Assembly: GCA_031374735.1 (NCBI GenBank)
Contig: JANMGQ010000227.1
Span: 1 to 64,000, forward strand
Length of the DNA: 64,000 bases
Direction of reading: 5' to 3'
Source: JABFRJ01 sp031374735
GTDB lineage: Bacteria > Pseudomonadota > Alphaproteobacteria > Rhizobiales > Hyphomicrobiaceae
In this document: piece by piece, positions 1-7,600 of the stretch
Layout of the letters: the number at the start of each line of letters is the position of its first letter
How positions within the stretch are numbered: position 1 is the stretch's first letter
The notes under the pieces: generated by a model
Databases searched by the model: none
The model's input: the letters and a program-made list of their open reading frames with translations, nothing else
Told to the model about the DNA's origin: nothing
Position numbers and translations under genes: made by a program

Positions 1-356
1 CTGCATCCTGTGGCGACAATGGAAGCGGCCGTCATGCCGGAGGCGTGCGGGGCGCACGACGCGGATGGCGCGTCTGATGCAACGGGGTCTACCGAAGGTT
101 CGTGCACGTATCTCAGCTTATAACGGCTGGGGGCCTTGGCGCAATGCCGGGGCAGCACACATGAACGTCATGCTTCGCGTGCGGGGCACGACGCCTTCCG
201 GAACGGCTTCTTCGCCCAACTCGGACTGCCGGAACTGCAAAAGGAACGACGACGCCTCACTCGCGCATCATGAACCGCCGGATACGAGACCCGTACGTCC
301 GGTGGTGTGGGAGGACGGCGAGGGCGACCTCGCCTCCTACCCGCCTCCTACCCGAT
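1..356 (+). mobile_element. Group II intron, 3' end (domains V-VI plus end of its maturase gene)
   Basis: The window opens inside a group II intron. After the maturase remnant, positions 272-308 fold as a typical domain V: arms 274-282 and 298-306 pair over nine positions (one G-U), followed by a short upper stem (283-286 with 292-295) and the conserved two-base CG bulge at 296-297. A GC-rich domain VI-like stem follows (about 308-342). The intron appears to end in CCCGAT at 356, because 357 onward matches the right half of a dispersed repeat also present at 56.3 and 62.5 kb. The catalytic triad, usually AGC at the start of domain V, reads AAC here, and GCCTCCTACCC is tandemly duplicated (332-342, 343-353), so this copy is probably inactive. 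The 5' part lies outside the window. Confidence 0.82.
2..273 (+). pseudogene. Group II intron reverse transcriptase/maturase, C-terminal fragment, frameshifted
   Basis: Reading from base 2 gives LWRQWKRP, then RRAGRT, then GWGPWRNAGAAHMN, the hallmark of the group II intron maturase C-terminal region (the WRNAG-x-HMN motif). Near position 180 the frame changes: the expected ending (FFAQLGLPELQKERRRLTRAS, then TGA at 271-273) is read only in another frame. The gene is therefore broken by at least one frameshift. Its stop codon overlaps the first bases of domain V. The remaining reverse-transcriptase domains lie left of the window, so whether they are intact cannot be seen. Confidence 0.8.
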
Positions 357-405
357 TGACGATGATGGTTGGTCAGGCATAAATTCTGACCGCTGATATC
401 AGACC
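357..405. repeat. Right half of the ~230-bp dispersed palindromic repeat, interrupted by the group II intron
   Basis: TGACGATGATGG followed by TTGGTCAGGCA and AATTCTGACC matches the right ends of the copies at 56298-56525 and 62464-62702. The left half expected before it is replaced by the group II intron. The repeat overlaps the last codons of glyQ on the other strand. Confidence 0.7.
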
Positions 406-1391
406 ATCCCACCCGCTTCGGTTTGCAACCATGCCCCGCAACAGGCTTTGGCAAGCTCGCGCACGCGCAGAATGTAGCTCTGCCGCTCCGTCACAGAGAT
501 CACGCCGCGCGCGTCGAGCAGGTTGAAGATGTGGCTCGCCTTGATGCACTGGTCATAAGCGGGCAGCGCCATCTTGTGGCGCGGATCGTTGGCCGCGGGC
601 ACCGGCGCGCCCTTGTCGAGCAGCGCCTTGCACTCAGTCTCGGCGTTTTTGAAAGCCCCGAGCAGCATGTCCGTATTGGCGTACTCGAAGTTATAGCGCG
701 AGTATTCCTGCTCCGCCTGCTGGAATACGTCATTGTAGGTCAGCTTGCGCGCGTCCGTGCGGCCGTTGAAGTTCAGGTCCCAGACGCGATCGACGCCTTG
801 CACGTAGGTGGCGAGCCGCTCAAGTCCGTACGTGATCTCGCCCGACACGGGGCGGCAATCGAAGCCGCCGACTTGTTGGAAATAGGTGAACTGCGTCACC
901 TCCATGCCATTGCACCACACCTCCCACCCGAGGCCCCAGGCGCCGAGCGTCGGGCTTTCCCAGTCATCCTCGACGAAGCGGATATCATTGACGCGTGTGT
1001 CGATGCCGATGGCGTCGAGGCTCTTCAAGTAGAGATCGAGGATATCGGGCGGTGATGGCTTCATGATCACCTGGAACTGATAGTAGTGCTGCATGCGATT
1101 CGGGTTTTCACCGTAACGGCCGTCCTTCGGGCGACGCGACGGCTGAACATAAGCGGCGTTCCAGGGCTTTGGCCCCAGCGCCCGCAACGTGGTTGCCGGA
1201 TGGAACGTGCCCGCGCCCACTTCCATATCGTAGGGTTGCAGCACCGCGCAGCCCTGTGCGGCCCAGAATTGTTGCAGCGTCAGGATCAGGTCCTGGAAAC
1301 TCTCTTTCGGGCGAAGGGCGGGCAGCATGTGCATGTCTCGGGCGAGGTCGATATGGCGGCTGCTATAGGGTGCGCCGCCTGTGAGGTCCAT
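399..1391 (-). CDS. glyQ: Glycyl-tRNA synthetase alpha subunit
   Basis: GlyQ is the catalytic alpha subunit of the bacterial alpha2-beta2 glycyl-tRNA synthetase; it activates glycine with ATP and charges tRNA-Gly in the cytoplasm. The protein carries the family sequence nearly from end to end: FQDLILTLQQFWAAQGC near the N-terminus, EVGAGTFHPATTLRALGP, YVQPSRRPKDGRYGENPNR, FVEDDWESPTLGAWGLGW and VTQFTYFQQVGG. Length (about 310-330 residues) fits the family. The first in-frame ATG is at 1391, but homology begins only around residue 22, and ATG codons at 1334 or 1328 are more likely true starts. glyS (beta subunit), usually next to glyQ, is not in the window; the group II intron lies immediately downstream instead. 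Confidence 0.95.
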   Translation of the reverse strand: MDLTGGAPYSSRHIDLARDMHMLPALRPKESFQDLILTLQQFWAAQGCAVLQPYDMEVGAGTFHPATTLRALGPKPWNAAYVQPSRRPKDGRYGENPNRMQHYYQFQVIMKPSPPDILDLYLKSLDAIGIDTRVNDIRFVEDDWESPTLGAWGLGWEVWCNGMEVTQFTYFQQVGGFDCRPVSGEITYGLERLATYVQGVDRVWDLNFNGRTDARKLTYNDVFQQAEQEYSRYNFEYANTDMLLGAFKNAETECKALLDKGAPVPAANDPRHKMALPAYDQCIKASHIFNLLDARGVISVTERQSYILRVRELAKACCGAWLQTEAGGMV

Positions 1392-1614
1392 CCGGTCGCA
1401 CTTGCCTGATGCATCGGCAGTGACATTGCCGAATGCGCTTCACGGAACTGTTGCTGTTCTGTCGCGACCGAAGATCATCACGGGAAGGTCATCCCGGTGC
1501 CCCGGCCAGGTCACATTGTCGGCTGAATCGGCAGGCTATTGATCATCGTTAAGAACGCGGGGATTTGCCGTCCAACCGTTCAAATGGCGACGGCGGCGGC
1601 GAGCGAAACGATCT

Positions 1615-2031
1615 ATGATGAGGACCTTGCAGATGGGTGCGTTGGACATGCCGCAGACCCGGGCCGCGTCTTACATGACGGCAGACGAAGCGGCCGCTGG
1701 TTACCAGGGAATTCGCCGCTTCGTGGTCGATTTCGGGACAGCGTTCCTGTTGTTTGCAATTTGCGCCGGCCTGTTCAGTATTGACGCCAGCAATGCCTTC
1801 CCTGCTCCCCCGCCACCTGAGCTCAGTCTCGCCAGCGCGCTTCTGCCTCCGCCCACCATGATCTTCGCTACGCCGACCTTCCCAGGCGCGATCGAAGGCC
1901 CCGGCCCGCTCCAGACGCTCGCACTTCTGGCTTTTGCTTTCGCATCGCTGATTGCCACCAATCTGGCCATCGGCCGCCATCTGCTCAGCGCGTATGCCTC
2001 CCCGCGCGGCAGACGGTGGAGGAAGGGGTGA
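1615..2031 (+). CDS. Hypothetical membrane protein with two transmembrane segments
   Basis: Not recognised. The 138-residue product has two hydrophobic stretches, about residues 38-55 (FGTAFLLFAICAGLF) and about 100-118 (LQTLALLAFAFASLIATNL), separated by a proline-rich loop (PAPPPPELS). A second ATG at 1648 gives a slightly shorter version. The ORF ends inside a long hairpin (2015-2062). It lies between glyQ (divergent) and another small exported protein. An antisense ORF over part of the region has no recognisable sequence and was rejected. Confidence 0.5.
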   Translation: MMRTLQMGALDMPQTRAASYMTADEAAAGYQGIRRFVVDFGTAFLLFAICAGLFSIDASNAFPAPPPPELSLASALLPPPTMIFATPTFPGAIEGPGPLQTLALLAFAFASLIATNLAIGRHLLSAYASPRGRRWRKG

Positions 2032-2062
2032 TCCTTTGAGGGATCAAGACCCTTCCTCCACC
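2015..2062 (+). terminator. Long hairpin overlapping the stop codon of the upstream ORF
   Basis: GGTGGAGGAAGGG (2015-2027) is perfectly complementary to CCCTTCCTCCACC (2050-2062), and TGATCC (2029-2034) pairs with GGATCA (2041-2046) closer to the loop. The hairpin contains the TGA at 2029-2031. No U-tract follows directly (ACCTTTCG), so a rho-independent terminator is possible but unproven; it might instead stabilise the mRNA 3' end. Confidence 0.45.
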
Positions 2063-2135
2063 ACCTTTCGTGCCTATATGAACGCTGCAGATGCAATGTT
2101 GCCGGCTCCAAGGTGGTCCTGAGGTTTGAAAGCCC

Positions 2136-2663
2136 ATGCGCAGTGCTCGCCGTTCGGTTTTGCTTTTCACTCTCGGCGCTTCGGCGGTCTTGACCGCGGC
2201 GGCGATCCTGGGTCTTGGCACCGATCGATGGGTTTCGAGTGGCTATCGCCATCAGACGGCCGACGCGGAGACCGAGGTTTGGTCTGTTGCCCTGACGTCT
2301 GGCAGGTTCAAGCCTATCGTTGCCACCGAAGCCGAGTGGCTCGCCGCGCAAACCACCACGTCCACTCGACTGCATGCCACGATGGCGGCGGGCTCGGTCC
2401 AGAGCTCTGGCGCAACACGAATGGACCTCGGTCGCATTGATCTCGGTCGCATTGATCTCGGCCGCATTGATCTTGGGCCGCTCGACGTGGTCGACGTCCG
2501 TCCGCTGCCGGCAGGCGTGGACCTTGGTGGCGATGGCAAGGCTGAGGGGGCAAAAATGCTCGTCAGCGCGCGCGAGCCAGCCACGGGCCGCATCGTGCGC
2601 CTGATCGTCGACGCCGCCGATGTCGGCGCCGCATCTCGGGTTGGGAAGCACGACGGTCTTTGA
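2136..2663 (+). CDS. Hypothetical exported protein with four DLG pentapeptide repeats
   Basis: Not recognised. The 175-residue product starts with a signal-peptide-like segment (RSARRSVLLFTLGASAVLTAAAILG). Residues about 97-116 read as DLGRI three times followed by DLGPL, encoded by 15-bp tandem repeats at 2424-2483. The C-terminal part (ATGRIVRLIVDAADVGAA) looks like a small beta-rich segment. GAGG at 2121-2124 could be the ribosome site for the ATG at 2136. It is followed by coaD with a 107-base gap. Confidence 0.55.
   Translation: MRSARRSVLLFTLGASAVLTAAAILGLGTDRWVSSGYRHQTADAETEVWSVALTSGRFKPIVATEAEWLAAQTTTSTRLHATMAAGSVQSSGATRMDLGRIDLGRIDLGRIDLGPLDVVDVRPLPAGVDLGGDGKAEGAKMLVSAREPATGRIVRLIVDAADVGAASRVGKHDGL
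2424..2468 (+). repeat. Three tandem 15-bp in-frame repeats (DLGRI)
   Basis: GACCTCGGTCGCATT, GATCTCGGTCGCATT and GATCTCGGCCGCATT follow one another without a gap, and a fourth diverged unit continues to 2483. The unit length keeps the reading frame, so copy number changes would add or remove five residues. Confidence 0.85.
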
Positions 2664-2770
2664 TCATCGGGCTTCGCACCTCGTGACGCCGGCCGTCGGT
2701 CGTGGCAGTGTGTTGGCGAGCGAGAGCTCCAACACGCACGCATCCCCACATTTGCCTTCGATGGTTTCCA

Positions 2771-3289
2771 ATGGCAGAGCGCATCGGTTTCTACTCGGGC
2801 TCGTTCGATCCAGTGACCCTCGGGCACATGGACCAGATCGGCCGTGCCGCGCGGCTGGTGGACACCCTCATCATCGGCATTGGCGTGCATCCCGGCAAAA
2901 CGCCGATGTTCTCGGTCGAGGAGAAAATCGCCCTGCTCAAGACCGAATGTTCGGCGATCACCAAGGTGACCGGTTGCAAGATCGAGCCTGTCACGTTTGC
3001 CGGCCTGACGATCGACGCGGCCCGGGCGCACAAGGCGACCAGCATCTTCCGCGGTCTGCGCGACGGGACCGACCTCGACTACGAAATGCAGATGTCCGGC
3101 ATGAATGGTGCCATGGCGCCGGATATCGAGACAGTGTTCTTGCCGGCGTCACCGGGTGTGCGCCATATCACGGCAAGCCTCGTGCGCCAGATCGCACAGA
3201 TGGGCGGCAATGTTAGGCCGTTTGTGTCGGCGGGTGTCGCCGCGGCGCTGGCCGCTAAAACGGACAAGAAAACCGGCCAGAAGGCGTGA
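2771..3289 (+). CDS. coaD: Phosphopantetheine adenylyltransferase
   Basis: CoaD transfers AMP from ATP to 4'-phosphopantetheine, giving dephospho-CoA, the penultimate step of coenzyme A synthesis. The N-terminus YSGSFDPVTLGHMD contains the nucleotidyltransferase motif T-x-G-H (Thr16 to His19), and RGLRDGTDLDYEMQM and SASLVRQ-type segments (TASLVRQIAQMGG) match the family. The ATG at 2771 was chosen over 2702 because family homology begins at MAERIGFYSG; the product is then 172 residues, normal for CoaD. The next gene starts six bases after its stop, suggesting cotranscription. Confidence 0.95.
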   Translation: MAERIGFYSGSFDPVTLGHMDQIGRAARLVDTLIIGIGVHPGKTPMFSVEEKIALLKTECSAITKVTGCKIEPVTFAGLTIDAARAHKATSIFRGLRDGTDLDYEMQMSGMNGAMAPDIETVFLPASPGVRHITASLVRQIAQMGGNVRPFVSAGVAAALAAKTDKKTGQKA

Positions 3290-3295
3290 TCCCCA

Positions 3296-3739
3296 ATGGC
3301 TGGGTCCGCCGCATATGCGCGAATCAAGAGCGACGTGCTGGATATCGCCGGGCGCATCCCGGCAGGGCGCGTCGCGACCTACAAGCACATCGGCCTGCAC
3401 TTGAAGGTGATGCCGCGTCACGTCGCCTACATTCTGGCGACGCTCGAAGACCTCGAACGCGAGACCGTGCCGTGGTGGCGCGTCGTGGCGGATGGTGGCG
3501 CCATCGGCCGGCATCAACGTCGCGATGAACAGATGCAGCGCCTGCGTGCCGAGGGTATCGTGCTCTCGCCCGCCGGTATTGTGCAGGATCTTGCTGTTCG
3601 GTGGATCGAGGATATCCTGGGCTTGGCTCAGGGGCGCATAAAGGCGCCCGGGGCTGAGTTGTCAGCGCAAGCGTTTGACACGCAGCCAAAGACGTCGCGC
3701 TCACGGGGCATGCGGGGCAAACCGACATCGTCGGTGTGA
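3296..3739 (+). CDS. Alkyltransferase-like (ATL) DNA-binding protein, active-site Cys replaced by Trp
   Basis: The protein resembles the DNA-binding domain of O6-alkylguanine-DNA alkyltransferases (Ogt/MGMT): IPAGRVATYKHIGLHL is the helix-turn-helix region. The catalytic PCHRV motif is replaced by PWWRV at residues 59-63, so Trp stands where the alkyl-accepting cysteine would be. That is the hallmark of ATL proteins, which bind O6-alkylguanine without repairing it and hand lesions to nucleotide excision repair. Unlike the usual PWHRV the following residue is Trp61, and there is a C-terminal extension of about 40 residues of unknown role. It follows coaD by six bases. Confidence 0.8.
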   Translation: MAGSAAYARIKSDVLDIAGRIPAGRVATYKHIGLHLKVMPRHVAYILATLEDLERETVPWWRVVADGGAIGRHQRRDEQMQRLRAEGIVLSPAGIVQDLAVRWIEDILGLAQGRIKAPGAELSAQAFDTQPKTSRSRGMRGKPTSSV

Positions 3740-3747
3740 CCGGTAGA

Positions 3748-4305
3748 TCAGTGGCCTTTGAGATCGCGGATGCGCGCTGTTACGAGCCCGAGATAGGACT
3801 CAAGCATCGATCGTCCGTCCTTGAACGGGACAGTCGTGACAGCCCATAGCGTGATGCCGATCAGCAGTACAGTGAGAGACGCGGCTTCCGAACCAGCACG
3901 GAATACGAAGGCGACAAGTGGCCCCGGAGCGAGGATTGCCAGGCCGGTCAGAAACAGGATGGCGCTGCGAGCGGCCGCCTGCTGCAGCGTGGCCGGCGTG
4001 CCTTTGGCCTGTAAGGTTTTGTGGCGCATCAGCAGTTTGCCGATGGATCCACCAGCGGTGCTGTGGAGCACGATGCTGAGGGCAAACAACACCAACGTCA
4101 TCCAACCCATGATCCTCACGTAGGCGTCATAATCCTGCTGGCTGAATTTCTGCATGAATCCGAAGGGAAAACGCACTTTGGTGATGTCCAGAACGGCGAC
4201 CCACACCCCGTAAAAGACGACCACGTCGATCGCGACCTGGCACAAGCGGCGCCAGGAGGGGATGGGCCGGATGTCTGTGTCGCGCATAAGGTCTCCGGGG
4301 ATCAA
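3748..4305 (-). CDS. RDD family membrane protein
   Basis: This 185-residue product has the RDD pattern: an N-terminal segment with Arg and Asp next to the first transmembrane helix (SWRRLCQVAIDVVVFYGVWVAV), a second helix about residues 68-84, the conserved GGSIGKLLMRHKTLQAKG loop, and later helices around 112-130 and 140-155. RDD proteins are small inner-membrane proteins, some linked to sodium/proton antiport, but their substrate cannot be inferred here. It converges with the ATL gene and is followed upstream by a coiled-coil protein on the same strand (six-base gap), so the two may form an operon. Confidence 0.75.
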   Translation of the reverse strand: MIPGDLMRDTDIRPIPSWRRLCQVAIDVVVFYGVWVAVLDITKVRFPFGFMQKFSQQDYDAYVRIMGWMTLVLFALSIVLHSTAGGSIGKLLMRHKTLQAKGTPATLQQAAARSAILFLTGLAILAPGPLVAFVFRAGSEAASLTVLLIGITLWAVTTVPFKDGRSMLESYLGLVTARIRDLKGH

Positions 4306-4311
4306 ATCTGC

Positions 4312-4647
4312 TCAGCGCAGCTTTGTCAGCAGCGTCACACGCGTGATCACGAGGGTGATGATGAGGCCGAACATCCAGCGCGAGAGGGTGTCGCGGACAT
4401 TGGAGATTGCCGTGGTCAGTTTTGCGCTCGCGTCTGCAAATTTGGCATCGAGTTTCGCCTCCGTCTCGACAAAACGCGCGTTGGTTTGGGCCACCATGGC
4501 CGCGATGTCGTCCTTGGTTGCGAGATTGCCGTAGCTCATGGCGATGAACTCCGAGAACGTGGCGACGAAGGCAGCTGCTTGGGTGTCAGTGAACGTCGCC
4601 TTAGTCTTTAGCAGATCTGCGAGTTTCAGGGTATCCAGAACGATCAT
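4312..4647 (-). CDS. Coiled-coil protein with C-terminal membrane anchor (DUF1640/CCDC90-like)
   Basis: The 111-residue protein starts with a helical segment (LKLADLLKTKATFTDTQAAAFVATF), continues with a heptad-like stretch (about residues 45-85: AQTNARFVETEAKLDAKFADA) and ends with one hydrophobic helix (FGLIITLVITRVTLL). This layout resembles bacterial DUF1640 proteins related to the mitochondrial MCUR1/CCDC90 family. The biochemical role is not known. It lies six bases upstream of the RDD gene on the same strand, and just downstream of dnaE2. Confidence 0.65.
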   Translation of the reverse strand: MIVLDTLKLADLLKTKATFTDTQAAAFVATFSEFIAMSYGNLATKDDIAAMVAQTNARFVETEAKLDAKFADASAKLTTAISNVRDTLSRWMFGLIITLVITRVTLLTKLR

Positions 4648-4680
4648 GGTTTAACTCCGGTCTCCGTATGCAGGCTCGGC

Positions 4681-7600
4681 TCACCTGAAATTCCGTCCCT
4701 TTGGCAGGGCGTGGCGTGTGGCGCGGGCGGGGACATCGAGAGCTGCGAGCGTCAACTGCTCGGGTTCCCTGATATCAGGCATGGCAGCCGCGATCCGCTC
4801 GCGCCGTTTGAACATCTGATCGATGCGCTTCTCGCGGGCGTCCGGTTGCGGGCGGCGCACCTCGTCGGCGCGGGCGAGAATGTCGATGCCGGCCGTGTTC
4901 TCGGCAAGATGCGCGAGCAGATGCGTCTGGTCCTCGATTTTGTCGGCGACCACGTGGATGACGCCGGTCTCGTTCTGCAGGCGGCCGGAGACGACGACGA
5001 AGCGGGCCCCCAACACGACTGGCCGATAGCGCTCGAACACCTTTGGCCACACGATGACGTTGGCGACACCTTCCTCGTCTTCGAGTGTCATGAAGATCAC
5101 GCCCTTGGCGCTGCCCGGCCGCTGGCGCACCAGCACGAGGCCTGCAACCGAGAGACGGCGGCCCGACGACATCGTCTCCAATGCGCCATGCGGCGTGACG
5201 CGGCGCGCGGACAAATGCGGGCGCACGAACGAGACGGGATGCGCCTTCAGCGAGTGGCGCAGGAAGCGGTAATCGTTGACGACCTCCTCCCCCGGCGGCA
5301 TGGTCGGCAGATGGGCATCGGGCTCACGCATCGGCCCTGTAGGTGGTGCCGCGAACAGCGGCAGATCCTGCGCCGCATCTCCTGTGCGCCCGAGCGCCTT
5401 TACCGCCCATAATGCGTCGCGCCGCGTGAGGCCGAGCGAGCCGAAGGCGTCTGCATCAGCCAGTCGTTCGAGCACCGACGGTTCAAGCCCCGTGCGCAGC
5501 CAGACGTCGCGCACGCTGTCGTAGCCTTTCCCGCAACGCGCCTCGATCACGCGCGCGGCTTTCTCTTGCAGCCCCTTAATCTCGCGCAGGCCGAGGCGAA
5601 CGGCGCGCGTTGACCAGATGTCGTCGGCCATGCAGCGGTGGCGGGGGGCGAGAGACGAATGGGGCAAGCCCGCACCACTGTCATGGTCGGCCTTGTGCCG
5701 CCCCCCCATGGCACCACATGCTCGAACTGCTGAACGTTGCTCCAGCGATGTAACAGCCTCTGCCGCGTCGCCCGCTCCACCATGGGGGGCCGGCACAAGG
5801 CCGGCCATGACAGCATTTTTTTCTACACCGCTGCCGGCTGCCGGTTGCCGACTGCATCCCTCCAATCTTGCATCCCAGCCGGAAAAATTCACATCCACCG
5901 CTCGGACCTCGACGCCGTGCTCGCGGGCGTCGCGGATGATCTGGGCGGGGGCGTAGAAGCCGAGCGGTTGGGCGTTCAACAGGGCCGCCGCGAACACGTC
6001 GGGGTAATGACATTTGATCCAACACGAGGCGTAGACGAGGACTGCGAAACTGGCTGCGTGGCTCTCGGGAAAGCCGTACTCGCCGAAGCCTTCGAGCTGC
6101 TTGAAGCAGCGCTCGGCGAACTCGCGCGGATAGCCGTTGGCGACCATGCCTTCGACCATCTTGGTTTCGAAAGTGCCGATGGTGCCGACCTTGCGGAACG
6201 TTGCCATGGCGCGGCGCAACTTGTCGGCCTCCGATGGCGTGAAACCCGCCGCGACGATGGCGATGCGCATCGCCTGCTCCTGGAACAAGGGGATGCCAAG
6301 CGTTTTGCCGAGCACGTTTTCCAGTTCCTTGCTTGGATAGCTGACGGGATCGATGCCCTGTCGGCGGCGCAGGTAGGGGTGCACCATGTCGCCCTGGATG
6401 GGGCCGGGCCGCACGATCGCGACTTCGATGACGAGGTCATAGAACTTCGCCGGTTTCAGGCGCGGCAGCATGGTCATCTGCGCGCGGCTCTCGATCTGGA
6501 ACACGCCGAGCGTATCGGCGCGCTGGATCATGCGGTACGTGGCAGGATCTTCGGCCGGCAGGGTCGCGATGGTGAGGTCGCGGCCATAGGCCTCGCGCAG
6601 AAAGCCGAAGGCGTTCTTCAGGCACGTCAGCATACCCAGGGCGAGCACATCGACCTTGAGGATGCCAAGCGTGTCGAGATCGTCCTTGTCCCATTCGACA
6701 ACGGTGCGCTCCGCCATGGCCGCGTTCTGGACGGGGACAAGTTCATCAAGCCGCCCGCGCGTCATGACGAAACCGCCGACGTGCTGGGACAGGTGGCGCG
6801 GAAAGCCCGCGATCTCATGGGCGATATTGAAGGTCAGGGCGACGTTGGGGGCGCTGCGATCGATGCCGGCGCGCTTGGTGTCGACTTCGGCAATGCCCTC
6901 CGCGCCCCAGCCCCAGATGGAGCCGGCCATGGCATCGAGCGTATCATCCGAGAGACCGAACACTTTGCCGACCTCGCGGATGGAGGAGCGCGCGCGATAA
7001 GAGATGACGGTGGCCGCGAGGCCGGCGCGCTCGCGGCCGTAGCGCTTGTAGATGTACTGGATGACCTCTTCGCGCCGCTCGTGCTCGAAATCGACGTCGA
7101 TGTCGGGCGGCTCGCGCCGGTCAGCTGAGACGAAGCGCTCGAACAGCAGGTCGCTTTTGTCGGGGTCGACCTCGGTAATCCCCAGGCAGAAGCAGACGCT
7201 CGAATTGGCGGCCGAACCCCGGCCCTGGCAGAGAATGCCCTCGCCGCGCGCAAAGCGCACGATGTCGAATACGGTGAGGAAATACTGCGCGTAGCTCAAT
7301 TGGCCGATGAGCGTGATTTCATGAGCGAGCGCAATGCGCACCTTCTCCGGCACGCCCGCGGGATAGCGCTTGGCCGCGCCCGCGTAGGTGAAGTGCACCA
7401 GCGCTTCCTGCGCGGAGGCGAAGCCGTCGATGACCTCGTCGGGATATTCGTAGCGCAGCTCGTCGAGCGAGAAGGTCAACTCTGCCGAGGCGCGCGCGGT
7501 TTCTGTGATGGCTTGTGGGTAGTCGACGAACAGGCGTGCCATTTCGGCGGGCGGCTTGATGTGGCGTTCGGCGTTGGCCTCGAGACGGCGGCCGGCGGTC

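Noticed and set aside
1701..2651. 316-codon minus-strand frame across two small plus-strand genes
   Set aside because: No motif; contains the antisense of a 15-bp tandem repeat. The plus-strand frames have signal or membrane segments.
5737..7128. 463-codon plus-strand frame antisense to dnaE2
   Set aside because: Begins in the palindromic repeat and runs as a shadow of the polymerase gene.
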